This document shows positions 1-6,878 of a stretch of DNA of 8,866 nucleotides, piece after piece. The notes beneath the pieces are model-generated. The model was given only the letters and a program-made list of their open reading frames with translations. It was not told the origin of the DNA and ran no database searches. This DNA comes from JANXLS01 sp038227045 (GTDB taxonomy: Bacteria > Planctomycetota > SZUA-567 > H5-PLA8), in NCBI GenBank assembly GCA_038227045.1, contig JBBRQD010000171.1:1-8866 (forward strand), in the 5' to 3' direction. Position 1 is the stretch's first letter; every line of letters begins with the position of its first letter. The position numbers were made by a program, and so were the translations under genes.

Positions 1-131
1 CCATGCGCAACGCCATCCTTTCGGTTCTGCGGCAAAACAAAATAAAGAACGTCGCGCGAGCCTTGCGGCGCTTCGCCGCACACCCCGGCGAAGCCATCGC
101 TTTGCTGGCGCGCAAGGCGACGGACTTTTGA
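1..131 (+). pseudogene. C-terminal fragment of a probable DDE transposase (cut by window edge)
   Basis: The reading frame beginning at position 3 stays open to a TGA at 129-131 and reads RNAILSVLRQNKIKNVAR and then ALRRFAAHPGEAIALLA. From memory, this resembles the C-terminal tail of IS4/ISAs1-type transposases, which often end with an R-N-x-x-[IL]-x-x-L then N-[IV]-A-x-A-L-R-x-x-A pattern. No catalytic residue is visible because the upstream part is outside the window, so I cannot say whether the gene is intact or broken. The ATG at 3-5 is probably internal rather than a start. It ends about 130 bp before ptsI. The alternative is the tail of an unrelated helical protein. Family assignment is tentative; that a coding sequence ends here is moderately likely. 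Confidence 0.45.
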
Positions 132-170
132 AAGGCCCTGTTGGCACCCTATATTTGAGCTTTATTTGTC

Positions 171-198
171 TTGACTTTGCACAATATACCGTTACCTT
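171..198 (+). promoter_or_regulatory. Putative sigma-70-type promoter for ptsI
   Basis: A TTGACT hexamer at 171-176 is one base from the consensus -35 box. A weak -10 candidate, TACCTT, lies at 193-198 after a 16 bp spacer. The site is 66 bp upstream of the ptsI start and lies in the gap after the transposase-like tail, so it could drive ptsI. The -35 match is good and the -10 poor. It could also be part of the right end of the mobile element. Confidence 0.4.
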
Positions 199-263
199 TC
201 GTGGTCCTTTCTGACGCATAAAAACGATCTTTGGCACACAAACTGCTGGCAATTTGGAACAAT

Positions 264-2012
264 ATGGAAATTCTGAAGGGCATTCCAGTCTCACCGGGTG
301 TTTACATCGGCGAAGCATTCCTCCTGGAAAGCGAGGATGTGCGCATTCCGGAAATTGCCATTCCAGATGAGAAAGTGCCGGAAGAAATCGCGCGGTTTGA
401 AGATGCCGCGGCCAAAGTCGATTTCGAGATTGAAACGATTCGCAAGCAGACCGAGGACCAGCTCGGCTCCAGCATCGGCGCCATTTTGAGCGTGCAGACG
501 CAGTTGTTGAAAGACGATTCGCTGCGCAAACAAATTCTCGACAAGATTAAAAACGACAAATATTCCGCGGAACACGCCGTTTCCACGACGTTGAAAGCCA
601 TCGCCAAGCGCATCGCCGGCTATGGTGGCGAGATGTTCATACAGCGCGGATCGGACCTTCACGATTTGCAAAAGCGGTTGCTGAAAGTGCTGTTGGGCGG
701 ACGCAAAGAAGATTTGAGTTCGCTGACCAATCCGGTCGCGGTGATCGCGCGCGATCTGGGTCCGTCGCAGACGGCGTCGTTCGACCGCAACGTGGTCAAG
801 GCGTTCGCCATCGACATCGGCGGAAAGACCAGCCACACGGCCATCCTGGCGCGGGCGTTCGAAATGCCGGCGGTGGTCGGTCTGGAGACGATTTCGGCGG
901 ATATTTCCGGCGGCGAAACGATCATCATCGACGGCAACCGCGGCATCGTGGTGATTCGCCCCGACGAGCGGACGCTGGCGCGGTACCGCAAGCGGCAGGA
1001 AGAAATCAAGTCGCACGAGCAGGCGCTGATCCAGGAAAAAGATCTGCCGGCGGTGACGCGCGACGGGCGCGAAATCCGGGTGATGGCAAACATCGAATTT
1101 CCGGATGAAATCCAGGGCGCATTGCAGCATGGCGCCGGCGGCATTGGCTTGTTCCGCACGGAGTTTTTATACCTGACCAGCGGCGTCGAACCCAACGAGC
1201 AGACGCATTTCCAGGCGTATCAGAAGTGTCTGCTGAATCTCAACGGCCGGCCGCTGGTGATTCGCACGCAGGATCTGGGCGCGGACAAGATTCTGCCCAC
1301 ACACTCGACACACGAGCAGAATCCGTATCTGGGGTTGCGCAGCATCCGCGTGTCGATGAAATTTCCGGAGACGTTCCGCGTGCAAGTTCGCGCGATTTTG
1401 CGCGCGTCGGCTCTGGGCAAAGTCCGCATGATGGTGCCGATGATCACCAGCATTCACGAGCTGCGCTGGGTCAAACGGATTGTGGAAGAAACGAAGCAGG
1501 ATCTCAAGCAGGAAGGCCAGTCCTTCGACGAAAAAATCGAAATCGGAATCATGGTCGAAGTGCCGTCGGCGGCCCTGCAGGCGCATGTCCTGGCGAAGGA
1601 GTGCGACTTCTTTTCGATCGGCACCAACGATTTGACGCAGTACGCACTGGCGGTGGATCGCGGCAACGAGCTGGTCGCTTATCTTTACAACGCCGCGAAT
1701 CCGGCTGTGCTGATGCTGATCAAGATGACTGTCGATGCAGCACTTGCGGCCAAGATCCCGGTGAGCATGTGCGGTGAAATGGCCGGCGATCCCATCTTCT
1801 CCGCCGCCCTGGTGGGCTTCGGCATGACTGAAATGTCGATTTCGCCCCCGACGATTCCGGAGATCAAAAAGATCATTCGCGGGCTGAGCTTTGAAGAATG
1901 CAAGAATGTCAGCGCGGAGATCATGAAGATGACCGAAACGGACGACATTACGAGTTATCTTCGCGAGCGGCTGCCCAAGGATGTCCAGAACGGCGAATTC
2001 AACGGGAATTAA
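264..2012 (+). CDS. ptsI: Phosphoenolpyruvate-protein phosphotransferase (PTS enzyme I)
   Basis: Enzyme I is the cytoplasmic first step of the phosphotransferase system: it takes phosphate from phosphoenolpyruvate and passes it to HPr. From the ATG at 264 the protein is 582 residues, a normal length. It begins MEILKGIPVSPGVYIGEAF, the usual family start; an in-frame TTG at 231 adds 11 uncharacteristic residues, so 264 is preferred, although only a weak GGAA precedes it. The swivelling domain carries GGKTSHTAILAR with the phospho-accepting His at about residue 191 (His189 in E. coli). The PEP-binding barrel shows GIGLFRTEFLYL, a TQDLGADK segment, the FFSIGTNDLTQYALAVDR signature, and MCGEMAGD with the catalytic Cys at about 503. 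All key residues are present. No HPr gene (ptsH) lies in the visible upstream DNA, where a transposase-like tail sits instead. A sugar-specific permease is also absent, so it may serve either a regulatory or a transport PTS. Confidence 0.97.
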   Translation: MEILKGIPVSPGVYIGEAFLLESEDVRIPEIAIPDEKVPEEIARFEDAAAKVDFEIETIRKQTEDQLGSSIGAILSVQTQLLKDDSLRKQILDKIKNDKYSAEHAVSTTLKAIAKRIAGYGGEMFIQRGSDLHDLQKRLLKVLLGGRKEDLSSLTNPVAVIARDLGPSQTASFDRNVVKAFAIDIGGKTSHTAILARAFEMPAVVGLETISADISGGETIIIDGNRGIVVIRPDERTLARYRKRQEEIKSHEQALIQEKDLPAVTRDGREIRVMANIEFPDEIQGALQHGAGGIGLFRTEFLYLTSGVEPNEQTHFQAYQKCLLNLNGRPLVIRTQDLGADKILPTHSTHEQNPYLGLRSIRVSMKFPETFRVQVRAILRASALGKVRMMVPMITSIHELRWVKRIVEETKQDLKQEGQSFDEKIEIGIMVEVPSAALQAHVLAKECDFFSIGTNDLTQYALAVDRGNELVAYLYNAANPAVLMLIKMTVDAALAAKIPVSMCGEMAGDPIFSAALVGFGMTEMSISPPTIPEIKKIIRGLSFEECKNVSAEIMKMTETDDITSYLRERLPKDVQNGEFNGN

Positions 2013-2321
2013 CGTCGTGTGGTTCGACGCGAGCGGAAATTCTCGCGCGATCCGGGACGCAACACCTTTGGCGCTGGAAGACGAAGCCCTCCTACTAAAC
2101 CACCCATTACTGTTAAATCGAGAGACAAGGAAGATGCTTCTTGGCGCTTTCGCGACCCAGCCGTTGGGCTGGGCCCCCACCTGCCTTGCTTTCAGCGCGG
2201 CGAATTGCTTTCATGTGACAATATCTTAAGAAATTTAATGGACGAAAATCACACCTTAACGCAACTATAAGAATGCGTATTTCCGCGGCATTGAAAATCC
2301 GATGACCCGATTCCTGGACAA
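2013..2321. other. Intergenic region between ptsI and the hypothetical membrane protein
   Basis: This 309 bp stretch has no convincing gene. A short open frame at 2019-2270 has no recognisable protein features. The only clear structure is a hairpin with arms CCCAGCC (2156-2162) and GGCTGGG (2167-2173) around a 4-base loop; it has no following T-run, so it is not an obvious terminator. Similar CCCAGC...CTGGG and C-rich sequence recurs at 8654-8683. An AT-rich segment at about 2217-2285 probably holds the promoter of the downstream gene, but I see no clear -35/-10 pair. Confidence 0.5.
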
Positions 2322-3650
2322 TTGGCGACTGTGGCGAAAAAACCAAAAATTCAACCTGTGGCAGCCATGCAGAAAGGCAACTCGGGATCCAGTATCATTG
2401 CGATTCGCGTGAGCAGCGAATCGAAGCGGATTTACGTGCGAACGCGGAAATGGCCTTTCGTGCTCGCGGGTGTGCTGTTCGTGATTCCCTGGTTGTTGCT
2501 TGCGTGGCAGTATTTTGGCAGGCCGAAATCCGCTATGGTCGTGACCGAAAAAGATCCAGCTAATCCGAAATATCAGATCAAAAACGGGCCTTGGGGAGAG
2601 TTGGACTGTTACGAATTCATTACCGATCCGGCCCTTGAATTTGGGACGGACGATCTGTTTCCGCCGAGCAATGCAGAATGGCGTTTCGGCAGCATTTCGC
2701 GCGAGGCGTTGACGGCATTACTTGAATCAGCGGAACTGCCGAAGGGCTTGAGCGCGACGTTGCTGTCGGGCGCCGAATTCGTGCCGAATCAAGGTTGGGT
2801 AATGCGGCCGCCGGACGAGGCGATCTTGAATCTGGGCCCAAGCGCTCGCAAGCGCATTTACGACGAACTGGCTAAAAATCAGGCCAATCGCCGCCAGGTT
2901 GATCCCTTTATTTTCAAGCCGGCGCAGTTCGATGCATGGCTGGCCGAGGGGCATTTTTCTCCGGCGGTGGTTGCCAATGTCCGGAAACTCCTCTATCCGC
3001 ATGGCGACTCGATGCTGCTTGCGGACACGATCACGCTCCTGAAAACAATTCCCGAACAGAACGAACGGCGCAGACTGCTGAACGTTCTGATGCGGCGTTC
3101 GACGGTGATGGTGAAATTGCGGCTGCACGAAAAATCGGACATCAAGGCGCTGGTCAATTATTGGGGCGCGGGCGGGCGGGCGAAAGAAGTACTGCCACTT
3201 TTGGAATCGCTCAGACTCAATCCGGGCGGGATGCGCATCGATGTCTCGCTTCTGCTGCCGCCGTTCGCACGCAACCGGCTTTACATGTATCCACTGCCCA
3301 GTTCGAATCCGGTGGCCATGCATCGGGATTGCCATTGGACGGCGTTCAATTTCTTCTCTGAAATTCCCGATGACAAATTCACCGACCCCGCGAAAGTCAA
3401 GGCACAGTTGGAGACGAGCTACGGGCTGATTTCAGACGCGCCACGACTGGGGGACATTGCGATGTTGAACACGCCCGATGACAGGATCGTGCATTCCTGC
3501 GTGTACATTGCGGACGATCTGTATTTTTCGAAGAACGGCCCATCGCATATTTCGCCATGGGTGCTGATGCGGCTGGCAGATGTCAAGGCGTTGTTCCCGG
3601 CGTATGACGGGCTTGCGGTCAAGCATTACCGATTGTTGAAGAAAAGTTGA
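2322..3650 (+). CDS. Membrane-anchored protein of unknown function with a possible NlpC/P60-like C-terminal domain
   Basis: I do not recognise this 442-residue protein as a named family. What is visible: a basic N-terminus (about residues 1-43), one hydrophobic segment (about 44-64, WPFVLAGVLFVIPWLLLAW), and a long soluble part that would lie outside the cytoplasmic membrane. Residues 65-330 have no obvious motif. The C-terminal ~110 residues contain MHRDCHWTAFNFF (Cys337), then RLGDIAMLNTPDDRIVHSCVYI (split here only by spacing) with His391, then DLYFSKNG and PSHIS (His409). A Cys in a D-C-x-x-x-A-x-N-F-F helix followed by G-D and an H-x-x-V-Y-I strand is the order seen in papain-fold NlpC/P60 hydrolases; this is inference. 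The start is uncertain: TTG 2322, GTG 2331 and ATG 2367 are all in frame, none has a good ribosome binding site, and all keep the membrane segment. It is a single gene, convergent with the next one. Confidence 0.85.
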   Translation: MATVAKKPKIQPVAAMQKGNSGSSIIAIRVSSESKRIYVRTRKWPFVLAGVLFVIPWLLLAWQYFGRPKSAMVVTEKDPANPKYQIKNGPWGELDCYEFITDPALEFGTDDLFPPSNAEWRFGSISREALTALLESAELPKGLSATLLSGAEFVPNQGWVMRPPDEAILNLGPSARKRIYDELAKNQANRRQVDPFIFKPAQFDAWLAEGHFSPAVVANVRKLLYPHGDSMLLADTITLLKTIPEQNERRRLLNVLMRRSTVMVKLRLHEKSDIKALVNYWGAGGRAKEVLPLLESLRLNPGGMRIDVSLLLPPFARNRLYMYPLPSSNPVAMHRDCHWTAFNFFSEIPDDKFTDPAKVKAQLETSYGLISDAPRLGDIAMLNTPDDRIVHSCVYIADDLYFSKNGPSHISPWVLMRLADVKALFPAYDGLAVKHYRLLKKS

Positions 3651-3758
3651 AGAGCAGACCCTATTTCGTCTGAGTGAAATAACGTCACCGAATTCACGTT
3701 GCGCTTTCGTGTAGTGCCACTTCGACAGCAAGGAATTGCGGTGCCGACCGAGACTGCT

Positions 3759-3839
3759 TTGAATTTCAGACGTCCGCCGCCGATTCTCACTGGTAGCCAA
3801 TACAGCCGGCTACCAGTGGCTCCCGAAATTGGCTCAAGC
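3759..3839 (+). repeat. Dispersed intergenic hairpin repeat, copy A
   Basis: About 81 bp that aligns with 8390-8467 along its whole length. Both copies begin TTGAA(A)TT, contain CCGCCGATTC just before a hairpin, and end (G)CAAGC. The hairpin here has perfect 11 bp arms CACTGGTAGCC (3788-3798) and GGCTACCAGTG (3808-3818) with a 9-base loop. It lies 108 bp after the stop of the hypothetical membrane protein gene and 19 bp before the terminator hairpin of the convergent gene. No terminal T-run follows, so simple termination is unlikely to be its only role. Confidence 0.65.
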
Positions 3840-3857
3840 TGCATTCAACTATTAACT

Positions 3858-3883
3858 AAAAAAGGGGCGCTAACGCCCCTTTT
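3858..3883. terminator. Bidirectional rho-independent terminator
   Basis: Perfect hairpin: an A-run (3858-3863), GGGGCG (3864-3869), loop CTAA, CGCCCC (3874-3879), and TTTT (3880-3883). Read on the minus strand, the stem is followed by six U and lies 36 bp beyond the stop of the TPR/alphaCTD gene, which makes it a strong terminator for that gene. Read on the plus strand, four U follow, so it could also end transcription arriving from the gene that stops at 3650. Confidence 0.88.
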
Positions 3884-3918
3884 ACACTCCTCGATTTTTT
3901 CAATTTCAATCCGCGAAC

Positions 3919-5238
3919 TTAGTCTGCTTGCTTGAGGCTGAGGTTGATTTCGCCGAGCTTTAATTTTACTTCCGTCAAGCTGGTCTGGCCGAAGTTCTTG
4001 GTGGCCAGCAAGTCGGCTTCGGATTTTTCGCACAATTCGCCGATGGTCTCGATGTTCAGGCGCTGCATGCACTTTCTGGCGCGGACGGACAATTCGAGGT
4101 CGGTGATTGGCTTGGCCAGCGCGGTGTTTTCCGTTGCGCCCATGCGGAGGCGCTGAGCGCGGGCGCGCTTCTGCTCTTCTTCTTTGTGCATCCCCAGGCG
4201 CAGGCCTTTGCTTTCGAGCAATTGCTTGATCTCGCGCAGGCTGGTTTCGCCAAAGTTTTTGTAGGCGAGCAATTCCGGTTCGGTTTTGCGGACCATGTCG
4301 CCGAGCGTTTTGACGTTCATCTTCGCGAGGCAATTGCGGCTGCGGACGGAGAGTTCGAAGTCGTTGACGGGAATGCGCAGCACGGCTTCGAGCCGGTCGG
4401 ATTCTTTGCGCAGCGTTTCGTCGTAGTACATGTCCAGCGACTCGACGGCGTCGCGCAGGTACAGCGCCGCGCGGCGGTTCGTCGGTTCGGCTTTGATCGC
4501 TTCTTTAAAGCACGCGATGGAGGCTTCGACGTCCTCTTTGTCCTCGTAGAGGAGTCCGAGGTTGATCATGGCATTGACGAACGCGCTGCCTGGACCGGTG
4601 ACTTTTTTATAGAGTTCAATGGCGCGGTTGTCGTCGCCGCGAAGATCGAGGTAATAGGCGAGGCGGAACGTGCCCAGCGCGTTGTGCGAATCGATTGTAA
4701 GGGCTTTTTCGTAGGCCGTGCACGCAGCTTCCTGATTGCCGTGCGCTTCGGTGCACCAACCCTTCTGCACCCACCAATCGCTGTCGCCGGAGGCGAAGGA
4801 TTCGGCGTTGTTGAGAACTTTGAGCGCCTCGTCGATCTTTCCCACGGCGCGGAGCGCGCTGGCCAGTTCGATCGCGATTTTGGCCGACTTGGGCGATCCT
4901 GAAAGCGCGCTTTTATATTCGGTGACGGCTTCATCGTAACGGCCTTTGTCGAAGGCTATTCCGCCGCGGATCAAGTGGGCTGTCTGGCCGTGGAGCGCTT
5001 TGACGCTTTCCGACTTGTCGTGCGAGCCGAGAATCCAGTTGAACGCCGCGTGCCGCAGAATCTTCTCGTCCTTCGAGAGGGCGGAGTGATCGAGGTCGGA
5101 GGCCCAATTGACCAAGGCCGCGCGTTCGACGGTGTTGTTGCGAGCGGCGTAGCGCAATTTCAAAATCGACTCCGCATCGAGCGGGTGGGCGCAGAGACTG
5201 TCAACGAACGGTGCAGCGGAGCGAATCTCATCTACCAT
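3919..5238 (-). CDS. TPR protein with two C-terminal RNA polymerase alphaCTD-like domains
   Basis: A 439-residue soluble protein. Roughly residues 90-285 are tetratricopeptide repeats, for example GRYDEAVTEYKSAL, GKIDEALKVL and DNRAIELYKKV, a scaffold for protein contacts. Two modules follow at about 291-350 and 379-439, each matching the RNA polymerase alpha C-terminal domain (ELSVR..C, then LGD or IGEL, then KNFG.TSL.E.K). They are separated by a charged linker rich in Lys, Arg and Glu. In the first module the residues equivalent to E. coli alpha R265, N268, C269, G296 and S299 are kept (R299, N302, C303, G330, S333) while K298 is Thr; in the second, N268 is also replaced (Lys389). There is no alpha assembly domain, so it is not RpoA itself. 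The ATG at 5238 is chosen because GGAGAAA lies 8 bp upstream; a TTG at 5274 would add 12 residues without such a site. I recall similar fusions annotated in planctomycetes. Its role is unknown; DNA or polymerase contact is an inference. Confidence 0.9.
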   Translation of the reverse strand: MVDEIRSAAPFVDSLCAHPLDAESILKLRYAARNNTVERAALVNWASDLDHSALSKDEKILRHAAFNWILGSHDKSESVKALHGQTAHLIRGGIAFDKGRYDEAVTEYKSALSGSPKSAKIAIELASALRAVGKIDEALKVLNNAESFASGDSDWWVQKGWCTEAHGNQEAACTAYEKALTIDSHNALGTFRLAYYLDLRGDDNRAIELYKKVTGPGSAFVNAMINLGLLYEDKEDVEASIACFKEAIKAEPTNRRAALYLRDAVESLDMYYDETLRKESDRLEAVLRIPVNDFELSVRSRNCLAKMNVKTLGDMVRKTEPELLAYKNFGETSLREIKQLLESKGLRLGMHKEEEQKRARAQRLRMGATENTALAKPITDLELSVRARKCMQRLNIETIGELCEKSEADLLATKNFGQTSLTEVKLKLGEINLSLKQAD

Positions 5239-5297
5239 GTTGCTGTTTTCTCCAAAGCGAGCCAAGGCCCGCAATCGATGAAAAGGAAGGCTATTTT

Positions 5298-5319
5298 AAT
5301 GGAGCGTAATTTCTCCATT
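5298..5319. promoter_or_regulatory. Inverted repeat in the divergent promoter region
   Basis: Perfect 7 bp arms AATGGAG (5298-5304) and CTCCATT (5313-5319) are separated by 8 bp. The site lies in the 182 bp AT-rich gap between the divergent TPR/alphaCTD gene and the HlyD-type gene, where promoters for both must lie. It could be an operator for a dimeric regulator or a leader hairpin in either transcript. I could not assign a confident -35/-10 pair to either direction. Confidence 0.35.
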
Positions 5320-5420
5320 CGAAACGAAGCAGTCTATGAACGAATGGTTAATATGCAAGTCCCGAATTACTCCAATTGCTCGAAATTAATTTTTCGCTAC
5401 ATTATTGTCAGGAGGTTGCA

Positions 5421-6872
5421 ATGGCCGTGCACGAAGGGCTGGCTTCATTGAAGATCGATCGGACTCGGGGGCGTTCGCGCCGTTTCGCGTGGAAAGCCGT
5501 GTTTTTTGTGGTCGCGGCGGCGGCGATTGCGCTGGCGGCGATGGCCGCACCCAAGTGGGCCGAAGCATATTTTGGTGCGGAAGTTGGCATCGCCAAGGTG
5601 AGTTATTTGGATTCGGCGCAAAACGAATTGAGCGCGGCGGGTTACATCGTGGCCGACCGCATGTCCGTGCTTGCGTTCAAAGGAACCGGGCGGCTGGAAA
5701 AATTGTACGTCGTCGAAGCGCAGCAAGTCGCGCAAAACGAAGTCGTTGGGGAGATCGATCATCGCGAATTGGACGCCGCCATCGAACAGGTCAAAGCCGA
5801 CGTGGAAGAGGCGAAGGCCGATGTGAAACGGCTGGAGGCGCTGGCGGCTCAGGCCGAAGCGGGCGCGGCGAATTCCAAGGCCGCGATTGAGGCCGCGAAA
5901 GCGCCGCTGGATACGCTCGAATTCGATGTGCGCGAAATCAAGATCAAACTCGCCGACGCCAAGCGGCGCTACGATCGTGACAAGAAGCTTTCCGAAGTGA
6001 GCGCGATGGCTCTTGCGACTGTCGAGGATCATTTGACTGAAATTCAACTGGCGGACGCGCAGATCGCGACGGCCGGCCAGCGCAAGCAGGAGATTTTGCG
6101 GCGCATTACGGTTGCGGAGACTCAAGCGGTGATGGCGGACACTCAGGTGGCGGTCGCCAAAGCGGCGGCCGCGGTTGCAGAGCGGCACGTCAAGACCATG
6201 GCCGCGCGCATTGAGGTGCTGAACGCTCAATTGGCCGATGCGAAAATCTTTTCGCCGTTTGACGGCGTGGTCATCGAAAAGGCTGCGGAGGTCGGTGAAA
6301 TCGTTGCGCCGATCAGCATTGGCGGATCGATGGCGCGCGGATCGATCGCGACGATTGCCGAGCGGAAATCGCTTCAGGCGGAAGTGGACGTGGCCGAGCA
6401 ATACATCGCGAAAATCAAAGTCGGGCAGCGCGCGTCGATTCTTATCGACGCATTTTCCGACGTGCCGCTGGCGGGCAAAGTGCTGCGCATTTTGCCGCGC
6501 GCGAATCGCGGCAAGGCGACCGTGCAAGTGCGCGTCGGGATCGAACACATTCTCGATCACAAAGAGATTCTTCCGGATATGGGGCTGCGCGTGAAGTTCA
6601 TCGCGGATGACGCTCCGGCCGGGGCGGAGACGAATATCAAGAAGAAACTGGCGATTCCGAAGGCCGCTCTACAGGGGGCGGAGAGTGCGCGCTTCGTTTG
6701 GATCGTCAAAGACGGCTTGGCTGCTCAATCCGTGGTGGAGGCCGGCGAATCGAAAGGCGACTTGGTTGAGATTATAAGTGGAATCAAGGAAGGGCAGTCG
6801 GTTGTTGTAAAGGGGGCGGAGAATATCAAGGCTGACAGGCAAAAAGTGCGCGTGGCGGACGAGGCTAAGTAA
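5421..6872 (+). CDS. HlyD/MacA-type periplasmic adaptor (membrane fusion protein)
   Basis: Periplasmic adaptors link an inner-membrane transporter to an outer-membrane channel or partner. From ATG 5421 the protein is 483 residues. This start is preferred over a TTG at 5376 because a perfect AGGAGG (5410-5415) lies 5 bp before it. The order of parts is typical: a basic N-terminus, one membrane anchor (about 23-43), the first half of a lipoyl domain (about 72-117, including GYIVAD and the EVVGEIDHRELDAAI segment), a long Ala/Lys/Glu-rich coiled coil (about 118-275), the second lipoyl half (IFSPFDGVVIEKAAEVGE, about 276-295), a beta-barrel region (about 317-398, with VAEQYIAKIKVGQ) and a membrane-proximal domain ending EGQSVVVKGAENIKADRQKV. 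The ABC ATPase starts 6 bp after its stop, so the two are almost certainly co-transcribed and belong to a MacAB-like or related ABC system. The substrate cannot be told. Confidence 0.93.
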   Translation: MAVHEGLASLKIDRTRGRSRRFAWKAVFFVVAAAAIALAAMAAPKWAEAYFGAEVGIAKVSYLDSAQNELSAAGYIVADRMSVLAFKGTGRLEKLYVVEAQQVAQNEVVGEIDHRELDAAIEQVKADVEEAKADVKRLEALAAQAEAGAANSKAAIEAAKAPLDTLEFDVREIKIKLADAKRRYDRDKKLSEVSAMALATVEDHLTEIQLADAQIATAGQRKQEILRRITVAETQAVMADTQVAVAKAAAAVAERHVKTMAARIEVLNAQLADAKIFSPFDGVVIEKAAEVGEIVAPISIGGSMARGSIATIAERKSLQAEVDVAEQYIAKIKVGQRASILIDAFSDVPLAGKVLRILPRANRGKATVQVRVGIEHILDHKEILPDMGLRVKFIADDAPAGAETNIKKKLAIPKAALQGAESARFVWIVKDGLAAQSVVEAGESKGDLVEIISGIKEGQSVVVKGAENIKADRQKVRVADEAK

Positions 6873-6878
6873 TCACTC

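Noticed and set aside
291..1130. Long open frame on the minus strand across ptsI
   Set aside because: It is antisense to a fully supported enzyme I gene and its Arg/His/Gln-rich translation has no family features; it is a by-product of GC-rich codon use.
2019..2270. Possible 83-codon gene after ptsI
   Set aside because: No ribosome binding site, passes through a hairpin, and its translation has no coherent protein character.
2302..2322. ATG at 2302 as the true start of the hypothetical membrane protein through a frameshift at the A-run 2337-2342
   Set aside because: The main frame has its own plausible starts and a coherent basic N-terminus; nothing requires a frameshift.
4186..4902. 238-codon plus-strand open frame opposite the TPR/alphaCTD gene
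   Set aside because: The minus-strand frame shows real TPR and alphaCTD motifs; the plus-strand translation is a repetitive Phe/Val/Gly-rich shadow.
5376..5403. TTGCTC and TACATT as a promoter for the HlyD-type gene
   Set aside because: The boxes are weak and transcription would begin at about the AGGAGG ribosome binding site, leaving no usable leader.
5445..6560. 371-codon minus-strand open frame across the HlyD-type gene
   Set aside because: Antisense to a clear adaptor gene, with an Arg/His/Phe-rich composition typical of shadow frames and no ribosome binding site.
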